From contig JAGUYV010000479.1 of NCBI GenBank assembly GCA_020061125.1, positions 1 through 11,437 on the forward strand: a stretch of 11,437 bases of DNA, written 5' to 3'. This DNA comes from a bacterium (GTDB taxonomy: Bacteria > UBP15 > UBA6099 > DSWB01). The notes below the pieces were generated by a model. It ran no database searches. It saw only the letters and a list, made by a program, of their open reading frames with translations, and was not told the DNA's origin. This document shows, piece after piece, positions 1-6,389 of this stretch. Numbering within the stretch: the stretch's first letter is position 1; each line of letters begins with the position of its first letter. Both the position numbers and the translations under genes were made by a program.

Positions 1-268
1 CGAAATCGAGCCTTCGGGCGCGCGCGCGGCGTGCGTCAGCCCCGCGGGCGGCGGCGTTTACGACATGGCGGGCAACGCCGCCGAGTGGACCCGCTCCACC
101 CTGGATCATCCCTATCCGGAAAACAGCGCGTCAGGCGCGCCGCGTGTGGTCAAGGGCGGCAGCTACATGGACCACCCGCTGTTCACCCGTTGCGCATTTC
201 GCGAGACATACGACCCCGAAGTGAAGTATGATACATTCGGGTTCCGCTGCTGCGGCTACCCCAGATAA
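1..268 (+). CDS. FGE-sulfatase (SUMF1-like) domain protein, C-terminal part
   Basis: The open frame enters from the left edge (first full codon at base 2) and gives 88 residues before TAA at 266-268. The motif VYDMAGNAAEW, then RVVKGGSY about 30 residues later and a closing FGFRCC, match the conserved C-terminal blocks of the formylglycine-generating-enzyme/sulfatase-modifying-factor family (usually GVYDMAGNVWEW, RVxRGGSW and GFR). Members oxidise an active-site cysteine or serine in sulfatases, or serve in other oxidation or binding roles. The fragment cannot tell true FGE from the many paralogues, and the WEW of the family is AEW here. The N-terminal part lies outside the window. The dGTPase gene starts 22 nt downstream on the same strand, so the two are probably cotranscribed. 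Confidence 0.87.
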   Translation, partial: EIEPSGARAACVSPAGGGVYDMAGNAAEWTRSTLDHPYPENSASGAPRVVKGGSYMDHPLFTRCAFRETYDPEVKYDTFGFRCCGYPR

Positions 269-290
269 CCGGAAGCGTCAGGACCCGCGC

Positions 291-1439
291 ATGCTCAACA
301 TATCGGATTTCGAAGCGCACATTCTGTCCCCGCTGGCGCAGCACAGCGCGCGCACACTGGGACGCAGATATCCCGAACCCGAGCACCCCTGGCGCGGCCC
401 GTTTATGCGCGACCGAGACCGCATCATCCACTCCAGCGCGTTCCGCCGCCTCGAATTTAAAACCCAGGTCTTCGTGATCTTCGAGGGCGACTACTACCGG
501 AACCGGCTCACGCATACTATTGAAGTCGCGCAGATCGCGCGCACCATCGCCCGCGGCATGGGACTGAACGAAGACCTGGCCGAAGCCGTGGCTCTGGCCC
601 ACGACCTGGGCCATCCGCCCTTCGGCCACACCGGCGAACATGTGCTCCACGACCTCATGCAGGAGCACGGCGGTTTCGAGCACAACCGACAGAGCCTGCG
701 CATCGTGGAACAGCTCGAAACCCGCTACCCCATGTTCCCGGGCCTCAATCTGTGCTTCGAGGTTCGCGAGGGCATCGCCAAGCACAAGACTTCCTACGAC
801 ACGCCCGAGGACGGGTTGCTCGAACGCGACCCCGGCATGCCCACCCTCGAAGCCCAGCTCGTGAATGTGGCCGATGAGATCACCTATTCCAGCCACGATG
901 TGGATGACGGCCTGCAGAGCCGCATCCTGGCCGAGGACGACTTGCGCGAGTCCGCCCTGTGCCGCGGCATCCTCGAAGACATGGACCGCGACGCCCGCCT
1001 GCGCAACGATCCCGCCATGCGCCACTACCAGCTCATCCGCAATCTCATTGATCGCCAGGTCAACGACCTCATCACCCAGACCCGCGCCAACATCCGCGAG
1101 CACGGCGTGGAGACCATCGAGCATGTTCGCACCGCGCCGCTCCTGCTGGCCGCTTTCAGCCCGGACATGGCGAACGCCGCACAGGAGCTGCGCGACCTGC
1201 TCATGGCCCGCTTCTACCGCCACCCGCGCGTGGCCTCCATGTCCGGCAAGGCGACCCGCATCCTCACGGCCCTGTTCGACGCGTTCCTGGCCGACATCAG
1301 CCTGCTCTCGCCCGAGAGCCGCGCGCGCAGCGGCGAGGTGTCCCCGCGCCGCATGATCTGCGATTACATCGCGGGCATGACCGACCGCTACGCCATGGCC
1401 GAGCACAAACGGCTGTTCAACGACGCGGCGCCCGAATAA
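291..1439 (+). CDS. dgt: Deoxyguanosinetriphosphate triphosphohydrolase-like protein (HD superfamily)
   Basis: A 382-residue cytoplasmic HD-superfamily phosphohydrolase, expected to cleave dGTP or other dNTPs to the deoxynucleoside plus triphosphate and so help control dNTP pools. The metal-binding HD signature is complete: His75 in the THTIEV segment, His104-Asp105 in HDLGHPPFGHTGE, and Asp195 in VADEITYSSHD. The early block RDRDRIIHSSAFRRLEFKTQ (residues 41-60) and the end YIAGMTDRYAMAEHKRLF are typical of the type-2 dGTPase-like family, and the length is normal for that group. The ATG at 291 is chosen because AGGA (280-283) lies 7 nt upstream and it does not overlap the preceding gene. An in-frame ATG at 228 would overlap the FGE gene by 41 bases. 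Substrate preference cannot be read from sequence. Confidence 0.95.
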   Translation: MLNISDFEAHILSPLAQHSARTLGRRYPEPEHPWRGPFMRDRDRIIHSSAFRRLEFKTQVFVIFEGDYYRNRLTHTIEVAQIARTIARGMGLNEDLAEAVALAHDLGHPPFGHTGEHVLHDLMQEHGGFEHNRQSLRIVEQLETRYPMFPGLNLCFEVREGIAKHKTSYDTPEDGLLERDPGMPTLEAQLVNVADEITYSSHDVDDGLQSRILAEDDLRESALCRGILEDMDRDARLRNDPAMRHYQLIRNLIDRQVNDLITQTRANIREHGVETIEHVRTAPLLLAAFSPDMANAAQELRDLLMARFYRHPRVASMSGKATRILTALFDAFLADISLLSPESRARSGEVSPRRMICDYIAGMTDRYAMAEHKRLFNDAAPE

Positions 1440-1466
1440 CGGCAATAATAAATGTGACGAATTTCA

Positions 1467-1495
1467 TTGATCAACCCGCGGCGCGACGGTACAAT
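1467..1495 (+). promoter_or_regulatory. Sigma70-like promoter for the TPP-enzyme gene
   Basis: TTGATC (1467-1472), a 17-bp spacer and TACAAT (1490-1495) fit the -35/-10 consensus with 4/6 and 5/6 matches. The predicted transcript starts near 1502, leaving a leader of about 50 nt before the ATG at 1553, which is preceded by the strong Shine-Dalgarno GGAGG at 1541-1545 (7-nt spacing). It therefore separates the TPP-enzyme gene from the upstream FGE-dgt pair. Confidence 0.65.
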
Positions 1496-1552
1496 ATCTT
1501 TGACTTGTTCGTTTGTTATTTTTACAACACAACATAAAACGGAGGAAAGAAA

Positions 1553-3265
1553 ATGGCAGAAATCACCGGCGGGGAACTCCTGATGGAATGCCTGGCCGCC
1601 CAGGGCGTGGAAGTCATGTTCAGCATCCCGGACGGCACCTACAATATCATCTTCAAGTGGATCCACGACCACGGCAAGGAAAAAAACATGCGCATGGTGA
1701 CCATGCGGCACGAGGCCGCGGGCGCGCACATGGCGGACGGATACGCGCGCGTGTCCGGCAAGCCCGCGGTGGTCATGTCCTGCGCCGGCCCGGGCGCGGC
1801 CAACATGATCAGCGGCGTGATCACGGCCCATGTGGAGAACATCCCCATGATCGCCATCACCACATCGCGCCGCACGGATCTTGTCAACCCCAACCGCGGC
1901 GGCATGCAGGTCTTCGACCAGGTGCCCGCTTACCGCGCCGTGACCAAGAACAGCATCTATGTCACCCGCTGGGAGAACATCCCGGACGCCGTGGCCGACG
2001 CGTTCCGCAGGGCCATCTCCGGCGTGCCCGGCCCGGTGCACATTGACATCGCCGAAGATGTGGTCACCAAGATCAAGGGCGACATCAAGAACGCGCCGCC
2101 CCGGCCCAAAGTGGAACTCGTGATGCCCGCAGCCAACCCGGACGATGTGGCCAAAGCCGCTGAAATGCTGGTGAACGCCAAGACCCCGCTCCTGTACGCG
2201 GGCGCGGCCGTGGTGCGCGGCGGCGCGTGGGAAGAACTCGAAGCCCTGGCCGATTACCTGGGCATCCCGGTCACGGCCTCTCCGGGCGGGCGTGGCGCTC
2301 TGCCCGAAGATCATCCCCTGTGCATCCCCACCACCGCGGGCATGGCCCGCGCCGCGGCCGGCCAGTCCGATGTGGTTTTCGTGGTCGGCGGCCGCTTCGG
2401 CGAACTCGACTTCTACGGCAAGCCGCCCCTGTGGGGCACGCCCGAAAACCAGAAGATCATCCAGAACCACATTGACATCTCCTACATGGGCCTCAACCGC
2501 CCCGTGGATGTGCCGCTCATCGGACACTGCAAGGTCGTGCTCAAGCAGGTGCTCGAAGCCGCCAAGAAACTCACGGACAAGCGCGAACCCATCAAGAAGC
2601 TCAAGGAATACAAGGACCTGATCACCCTGGGCACAAACGCCATGTACGCCACCCACGCGCCCGAGCAGGATTCCCCCATCGTGCCCGGCAGCATGATGAA
2701 GAAGACCTCGGACTTCTTCGGCAAGGACGGCATCATGGTCATGGACGGCGGCAACACCTCCCTGGGCAACGCGCATATCAACTGGATCAAAGGCCCGCGC
2801 CAGATGCTCTGGACCAGCGACTTCGGCCACCTCGGAACCGGCACCCCCTACGCCATCGGCGCCAAGCTCGCCGCGCCGGACAAGCCCGTGTTCATGATCA
2901 CCGGCGACAGCGCGTTCTTCTTCAATGTTCAGGAAATGGAAACCGCGCTCCGCGAAAATCTGCCCATCATTTGCGTGATCAATGTGGACCACGCCTGGGG
3001 CATGGAAAAGAACTCGCAGAACCGCACCTTCGGCCACAACGATTACTTCGTGAATGTGGAGCACAAGCCCATCCGCCACGACAAGATCGCCGAGGCCATC
3101 GGCTGCTTCGGCGCTTATGTAACCAAGTTGAGCGAACTCGAACCCGCGCTCAAGGCCGCGGTGGACAGCGGCAAGCCCGCCATCATCCATGTGGAAGTGG
3201 ACCCCGTGTCCAACACCAAGCCCGCGGGCCTGGAAATGTGGGTGGGCGCCAAGTCCGCCTGCTGA
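1553..3265 (+). CDS. Thiamine-pyrophosphate-dependent enzyme, acetolactate synthase/pyruvate oxidase family
   Basis: A 570-residue cytoplasmic protein with the three-domain layout of this family: an N-terminal PYR domain (about 5-170), a central domain (about 195-330) and a C-terminal PP domain (about 375-550). Glu54 in MRHEAAGAHMADGYAR is the catalytic glutamate that activates the TPP aminopyrimidine, and SCAGPGAANMISG (76-88) is the usual following block. The diphosphate/metal motif begins GDSAFFFNVQEMETA at 451 and ends INVDHAWGM at 476-484. GDS replaces the more common GDG, and Val478-Asp479 stand where NN is typical. Family reactions include acetolactate synthesis, 2-oxoacid decarboxylation and acyl-CoA lyase or decarboxylase chemistry. 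GDS is also found in oxalyl-CoA decarboxylase and 2-hydroxyacyl-CoA lyase. No small regulatory subunit gene lies nearby, so biosynthetic acetolactate synthase is not supported by context. The gene has its own promoter and a strong ribosome binding site, suggesting good expression. Substrate unknown. Confidence 0.9.
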   Translation: MAEITGGELLMECLAAQGVEVMFSIPDGTYNIIFKWIHDHGKEKNMRMVTMRHEAAGAHMADGYARVSGKPAVVMSCAGPGAANMISGVITAHVENIPMIAITTSRRTDLVNPNRGGMQVFDQVPAYRAVTKNSIYVTRWENIPDAVADAFRRAISGVPGPVHIDIAEDVVTKIKGDIKNAPPRPKVELVMPAANPDDVAKAAEMLVNAKTPLLYAGAAVVRGGAWEELEALADYLGIPVTASPGGRGALPEDHPLCIPTTAGMARAAAGQSDVVFVVGGRFGELDFYGKPPLWGTPENQKIIQNHIDISYMGLNRPVDVPLIGHCKVVLKQVLEAAKKLTDKREPIKKLKEYKDLITLGTNAMYATHAPEQDSPIVPGSMMKKTSDFFGKDGIMVMDGGNTSLGNAHINWIKGPRQMLWTSDFGHLGTGTPYAIGAKLAAPDKPVFMITGDSAFFFNVQEMETALRENLPIICVINVDHAWGMEKNSQNRTFGHNDYFVNVEHKPIRHDKIAEAIGCFGAYVTKLSELEPALKAAVDSGKPAIIHVEVDPVSNTKPAGLEMWVGAKSAC

Positions 3266-3313
3266 AACACGCGGCGGGCATGGCCCGCGCAAATCGTACA
3301 GTCTGCATCACGG

Positions 3314-3340
3314 GGGAGGGCCGCGCGCCCTCCCTCTTTC
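3314..3340 (+). terminator. Hairpin terminator after the TPP-enzyme gene
   Basis: GGGAGGGC (3314-3321) pairs perfectly with GCCCTCCC (3327-3334) across a 5-nt loop and is followed by the T-rich TCTTTCATTT. It lies about 50 nt after the TGA at 3263-3265. The T tract is interrupted, so efficiency is uncertain. The remaining 140 bases to 3482 hold no recognisable gene, only a small AT palindrome at 3381-3396. Confidence 0.6.
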
Positions 3341-3482
3341 ATTTGGCGCGAAAATGCGTTCCGGCGACTGCGCCCTACAACAAAATTTGAATTTTGCGGG
3401 GAACTTGAAGAATGTATCTTGAGTTCGGCTTCAACCGTTGGCCATATCGGGTAATTTCTCTGATAACGAATTTTCGGGGCCG

Positions 3483-4646
3483 TCAGTCGAGCGTCTCGCC
3501 CGAGGTGTCTTCCCACCAGATGTCGGAGTCGGGCCACTGCCTGGGCTTGGGGAGCTTTTCGAGCTTGCCGCGCTCCTCTTCGGTTTTCTTGAACTCGATG
3601 ACCTCGATGCTGACCGGCTCGCCCGTGCCGAAGATGCCCGCGGACACGCCCGGGGTGAGCTGCCGGGGCTTCATGATGGAGAGCAGTTCCTGGGGCGCCT
3701 GGCGGTGCACGATGTAGTCGCCCGGCTCGGGGCGCGTGTCCTCGGCGGGCTGGAAGATGGCGTATCCGTAGCCGGCCTGGGTGAGACGCGCGGTGCCCAC
3801 ATTCTGCCCGGAGCGGCGCACGGTGAAGAAATCGCCGCGCCAGTAGTCGCGGGGCACGAATTCGTTGTAGCTCACGAAACGGCCGTCGTCGAGGATGAGG
3901 CTCACGCGCGGGGCCGCGGCTTCCTGCACCGCGGGCGGAAGGCGCATGAGCTGGAAGGTGTCGCCCACCTGCAGGAAATAATCGCGGCTGATGCGCACGG
4001 CCTGCAGCACGGCGTACGACGGGGTTATGGCCGACACTCTGGCGGTGCCGAGCATGCGGTGCGCGCGCGTGATGTACACCAAGTCGCCCTCGGACAGCGC
4101 GAAGGTGTAATCCCCGAACGCCACAGCCTGCTTCCTGTCGTTGATCATGTCAATGGACCCGATGTCCGCGGTGGACGGCGGGCGGCCATCGTTGGCCGGC
4201 CACTGGTCCGTGATGGACCAGCGCACGGGATGCGGCCAGTATTGCGGGAACATCCACCGGTCCGACTCCGGGCTGGTGTCGCCGTAGCGCCAGCGCTGCT
4301 GGTAAGCCAGAAGGTCCGAGTAGGTCCACCACTCGCGGTACGGGTGCATGTCGAAATAGTCCCATCGGCCCGAGTACGGCCAGGTGGCGGGATAGGCCCA
4401 GCTTTTGATGTACGGCCAGCTCACCAGGTAGGGCCAGTCCGCGGGCGCGGCCACGGTGTACGGCATCATGCCGAGATACTGGGACCACGAGTTCTGGGTT
4501 GAAGTGAAAGTTTTATCGTATGGGGGATACTGCGGCGTGACCGGTTCGAGGAACAGGCGCGTCTGCCCCGGATTCGCCCATGCCGCGGCCGGAAGCAGCA
4601 GCAAACCAAGAAGAATCGCGCGCAGTGCGTTTTTCACAAGCTCCAT
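3483..4646 (-). CDS. Exported protein of unknown family with W-x-Y hexapeptide array and two GD-type beta modules
   Basis: I do not recognise this 387-residue protein. Residues 1-25 form a signal peptide (basic start, hydrophobic ILLGLLLLP, then AAAWA before N25), so the mature protein is probably periplasmic or surface exposed. Residues 71-154 form 14 consecutive six-residue units of type W-x-Y-x-x-x, rich in Trp, Tyr and Pro. After it come two related segments at about 187-235 and 271-316, each with a GD near the start, a short V/I-x-R strand, G-T-A-R and a closing GD-x-(5) pattern. These look like small beta-barrel modules, of the kind seen in FlgT-like C-terminal domains (weak resemblance). 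The tail (350-387) is highly charged and ends acidic. The ATG at 4644-4646 starts at the signal peptide. GTG two codons upstream is an alternative, and neither has a strong Shine-Dalgarno site. Translation reading further upstream would enter the intergenic tandem repeat. The gene appears monocistronic. Confidence 0.85.
   Translation of the reverse strand: MELVKNALRAILLGLLLLPAAAWANPGQTRLFLEPVTPQYPPYDKTFTSTQNSWSQYLGMMPYTVAAPADWPYLVSWPYIKSWAYPATWPYSGRWDYFDMHPYREWWTYSDLLAYQQRWRYGDTSPESDRWMFPQYWPHPVRWSITDQWPANDGRPPSTADIGSIDMINDRKQAVAFGDYTFALSEGDLVYITRAHRMLGTARVSAITPSYAVLQAVRISRDYFLQVGDTFQLMRLPPAVQEAAAPRVSLILDDGRFVSYNEFVPRDYWRGDFFTVRRSGQNVGTARLTQAGYGYAIFQPAEDTRPEPGDYIVHRQAPQELLSIMKPRQLTPGVSAGIFGTGEPVSIEVIEFKKTEEERGKLEKLPKPRQWPDSDIWWEDTSGETLD
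4185..4436 (-). repeat. 14-unit hexapeptide-coding repeat (W-x-Y-x-x-x)
   Basis: Within the exported protein, codon TGG (Trp) or a substitute recurs every 18 bases. Trp occupies positions 71, 77, 83, 89, 95, 107, 119, 131, 137, 143 and 149, and the three in-phase exceptions are His101, Leu113 and Ser125. The third residue of each unit is Tyr in nine consecutive registers except the later divergent units (Glu, Phe, His, Ile, Ala), and the second is Pro in seven of 14. The array is strictly in register with no insertions, while the DNA has diverged between units. This argues for conserved protein structure and against a recent microsatellite expansion. Confidence 0.85.
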
Positions 4647-4684
4647 TTTCACCCAAACCGCGCCGAAAGGCAAGTCCCGAGGAT

Positions 4685-4722
4685 CCGTCTTCCGTCTTCC
4701 GTCTTCCGTCTTCCGTCTTCCG
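4685..4722. repeat. 7-bp tandem repeat (CCGTCTT x5 plus partial)
   Basis: Five exact head-to-tail copies of CCGTCTT at 4685-4719 are followed by a partial CCG. The array lies 38 bp upstream of the WxY-protein start, in its presumptive leader. The reverse complement GGAAGACGGAAGACGG is a simple-sequence type seen in intergenic regions of some environmental bacteria. Copy number may vary between strains. No role is evident. Confidence 0.9.
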
Positions 4723-5083
4723 GCAAAAGGCAAAGGCTAAGGACAATGATAACCACAGAGGACACAGAGGGGCACAGGGGGCGCGGCTTGTTGCCGCGCC
4801 ATTAAAAGCGAGCAAGGGCGGCGCCGGACGCTGTAGCCGCAGAGCGCGATATCATAAAAATCATAAAGCTTATGGAGTGCAGTTCAGAATTCAAAGTTCT
4901 TCGCTCGGAATTCACCGCTTGGGATTCGCAGTTCATGGTTTGGATTCCGCTTTTGAGCGCGGCGTCAGCCGCGCCTTTGGTGTCCTTGGTGCTCTTCGTG
5001 GAAAAAGCCTTCGCCTTTTCCCTTGAATTCCCTGTGTCCTCTGCTCCTCTGTGTCCTCCGTGGTAATCTTTGCCTTTGCTCCA
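4723..5083. repeat. Gene-free repeat island bounded by inverted CCACAGAGGACACAGAGG-type repeats
   Basis: The left copy at 4752-4770 and the right copy at 5046-5064 (reverse complement) match at 18 of 19 bases. Both also carry GGCAAAG just outside the core (4729-4735 and 5068-5074), so the arms are longer than the core. A second core, CTGTGTCCTCTG, sits at 5032-5043. The roughly 250 bp between holds a perfect 8-bp hairpin (4780-4800), AT-rich stretches with several GAATTC-containing phrases (4887-4930), and a TTGGTGTCCTTGGTGCTCTTCGTGG-like tract near 4977-5001 of the same low-complexity style. Short open frames exist here but have no ribosome binding site or protein-like composition. The whole gap from 4647 to 5115 contains no gene that I can support. 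Confidence 0.75.
4780..4800. repeat. Perfect 8-bp stem-loop
   Basis: GGCGCGGC (4780-4787) and GCCGCGCC (4793-4800) enclose the 5-nt loop TTGTT. On the plus strand it is followed by ATTAAAAG, without a T tract on either strand, so a Rho-independent terminator is not supported. It may add structure to the leader of the downstream minus-strand gene if transcription reads through. Confidence 0.55.
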
Positions 5084-5115
5084 CGCCCCGCTGACAATTT
5101 AGCTGCGCCCGGCTC

Positions 5116-6195
5116 TCACTTCCGCCTGTACGCCTTCACAATGGCCGTCATCAGCTTTGTGTCCGCGATGCCGTCGTCCAGACTGGTGAGCGGCGTTTTG
5201 CCGCGCCGCACGCAATCCGCGAAATGCCGGAGTTCCGCTTCGAACGCCTCTTCGTGCGATGCTTTGGTGGTCTGGTCCGTGGTGGCGTCCCCGTCCATGA
5301 TCGTGCGGCGCACCACCGTGGCCGCGTTTTTGTGGAACGGATTGGGGAATTCCACCGTGACCGTGTTGCGCAGGCCATAGGCTGTGATGAATTCGTCGGG
5401 CCAGTTGCGCGCGGTGCGCGCCACGGTGAGGTTGCAGCGCAGGTCGCCGCCATAGTCCAGTGTCGTGGAAATCCAGTTGCCCTCGGGCCAGATCTCGGTG
5501 TGCAGCACGCGCACGGGGTCGCCGAACGCGCCGCGCAACACATTCACATCATGCGAACCCGTCTCCAAAAGAAGACGATACGCGGAGATCATATGCGGGG
5601 GCGCATCTTTGCCCACGGCCTGGCGCAAGCGCCGCTCCATGGTGTCCAGCCCGTCCGTGATGATTTCCGTGGGGATGTCGCCGCACTTGATGAGCCTGTA
5701 CATGCTGCGGATGGCCAGGTCGTTGGCGAAACACGCGTCATGCACGGTGATCATGCGCACATCGCGGGTCTTGATCATGTCCCTGAAATGCTTGAGGCCC
5801 ATGAGAAAGCCCTGGTCGTAGCGCTTCATGTACCCGATCATGAACACCGTTCCGGCCTTGTCCACGGCGCGCTTGATTTCGAGGGCTTCCTGCACGCTGA
5901 ACGCCACGGGCTTTTCGCAGAAAATGTGCTTTCCAGCGCGCGCCGCCTTTTTCGCGATTTCGCAGTGGTTGAAGGTGAGGATGAACACCGCGTCCACGGC
6001 GCCGTGTTCGAGCATGTCGTCAATGTTTGTACAAGCGTACGGCACGCCGTAGTGCGCGGCCATGCGTTCGGCCAGCCTGCGGCTCACATCGCACACCGCC
6101 GCGATCTCGAAATCCTCCGAGTCCTTGAGATACGGCAGGTGCATGATCTGCGCCACCATGCCCAGCCCCACAACTCCAACCCTGATCGGTTTCAT
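5116..6195 (-). CDS. Gfo/Idh/MocA family NAD(P)-dependent oxidoreductase
   Basis: A 359-residue cytoplasmic dehydrogenase of the family that oxidises or epimerises sugars, inositols and related polyols with NAD(P). The N-terminal Rossmann fold begins at VGVVGLGMVAQ (7-16) with the glycine-rich turn. Beta-strand 2 ends at AAVCD (32-36), where the acidic residue usually selects NAD. EKP at 94-96 contains the family's lysine. The C-terminal substrate domain has the ETGSHDVNVLRGAFG block (211-225), whose His-Asp pair is the typical catalytic or binding site. Length is normal. The ATG at 6193-6195 is chosen because AAGGGGG lies 10 nt upstream. A GTG at 6202-6204 would sit nearly on top of that Shine-Dalgarno site. 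The gene is divergent from the alpha/beta hydrolase. Substrate unknown. Confidence 0.9.
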   Translation of the reverse strand: MKPIRVGVVGLGMVAQIMHLPYLKDSEDFEIAAVCDVSRRLAERMAAHYGVPYACTNIDDMLEHGAVDAVFILTFNHCEIAKKAARAGKHIFCEKPVAFSVQEALEIKRAVDKAGTVFMIGYMKRYDQGFLMGLKHFRDMIKTRDVRMITVHDACFANDLAIRSMYRLIKCGDIPTEIITDGLDTMERRLRQAVGKDAPPHMISAYRLLLETGSHDVNVLRGAFGDPVRVLHTEIWPEGNWISTTLDYGGDLRCNLTVARTARNWPDEFITAYGLRNTVTVEFPNPFHKNAATVVRRTIMDGDATTDQTTKASHEEAFEAELRHFADCVRRGKTPLTSLDDGIADTKLMTAIVKAYRRK

Positions 6196-6205
6196 AAACG
6201 ACACG

Positions 6206-6212
6206 CCCCCTT
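6206..6212 (-). promoter_or_regulatory. Ribosome binding site deciding the oxidoreductase start
   Basis: On the minus strand AAGGGGG (6212 to 6206) is 10 nt from the ATG at 6195 but only 1 nt from the alternative GTG at 6204, so it supports the ATG. Confidence 0.6.
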
Positions 6213-6226
6213 GATGGCTGATACTT

Positions 6227-6240
6227 CCGGACTGATCCGG
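6227..6240. promoter_or_regulatory. Short palindrome in the oxidoreductase leader
   Basis: CCGGA (6227-6231) and TCCGG (6236-6240) form a 5-bp stem with loop CTGA. The palindrome lies between the putative -10 (6249-6254, minus strand) and the start of the Gfo/Idh gene. It could be an operator half-site pair or a leader hairpin. There is no direct evidence for either. Confidence 0.3.
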
Positions 6241-6248
6241 TCCCCGTT

Positions 6249-6254
6249 ATTATA
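6249..6254 (-). promoter_or_regulatory. Putative -10 element for the oxidoreductase gene
   Basis: Reading the minus strand, 6254 to 6249 is a perfect TATAAT, preceded directly by TTGTG. I see no convincing -35 at 16-18 bp, so this is a partial promoter call. It would give a leader of about 45-50 nt. Confidence 0.45.
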
Positions 6255-6341
6255 CACAACCGTGCAAACAGCGGCGGGGGGCGATTCGGAATGTCACACT
6301 ATTTTTTGCACTTTTTCCTGCGGATAGAGCCGGTATGCTAC

Positions 6342-6347
6342 TATACT
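6342..6347 (+). promoter_or_regulatory. Weak putative -10 element for the alpha/beta hydrolase gene
   Basis: TATACT (5/6 matches) lies about 40 nt before the TTG start. The region 17 bp upstream is TGCGGA, a poor -35. It is listed as the best candidate in the divergent 194-bp intergenic region. Confidence 0.25.
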
Positions 6348-6374
6348 ATGGTCTGAAGCGGTGAAAAGCGTAAA

Positions 6375-6380
6375 AAGGAA
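6375..6380 (+). promoter_or_regulatory. Ribosome binding site supporting a TTG start
   Basis: AAGGAA at 6375-6380 is 9 nt upstream of TTG at 6390-6392. A GTG at 6382 is out of frame and hits TGA after three codons. The first in-frame ATG (6423-6425) has no comparable site and would remove the first beta-strand of the hydrolase. Confidence 0.55.
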
Positions 6381-6389
6381 TGTGACGGT

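Noticed and set aside
183-1445. Long minus-strand open frame opposite the dGTPase gene (420 residues)
   Set aside because: High-GC shadow of a well-supported gene. The protein is rich in Gly, Val, Ala and His with no domain and no ribosome binding site.
1440-1552. TPP riboswitch before the TPP-dependent enzyme
   Set aside because: The gap contains no CUGAGA/thi-box core, and the predicted leader (about 50 nt) is too short for the aptamer. Genes using TPP as cofactor are not usually controlled this way.
1388-3292. Minus-strand open frame of 634 residues opposite the TPP enzyme
   Set aside because: Shadow frame: a His/Gly/Val-rich sequence without motifs, while the plus strand carries complete family motifs with a promoter and Shine-Dalgarno site.
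3381-3396. CAAAATT-TG-AATTTTG palindrome as a terminator
   Set aside because: The stem is all A/T apart from the end pair, the loop is 2 nt, and no T tract follows. It would be too weak.
3438-4502. Plus-strand open frame opposite the WxY-repeat gene (354 residues)
   Set aside because: Composition is Arg/Gly/Val/His-rich and motif-free. The minus-strand frame has a signal peptide and ordered repeats.
4685-4722. Short-period tandem repeats as a CRISPR array
   Set aside because: The unit is 7 bp with no spacers and no cas genes are present. It is a simple tandem repeat.
4851-4865. Two TATGAT-like -10 boxes on the minus strand upstream of the WxY gene
   Set aside because: No -35 at proper spacing for either, about 200 nt from the start codon, and inside a low-complexity AT-rich patch.
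4872-5066. Short plus-strand open frames in the repeat island
   Set aside because: They arise from low-complexity repeats, have no Shine-Dalgarno site and do not resemble proteins.
5224-6327. Plus-strand open frame opposite the Gfo/Idh gene (367 residues)
   Set aside because: Shadow of a clear Rossmann-fold dehydrogenase. No start signal or recognisable protein features.
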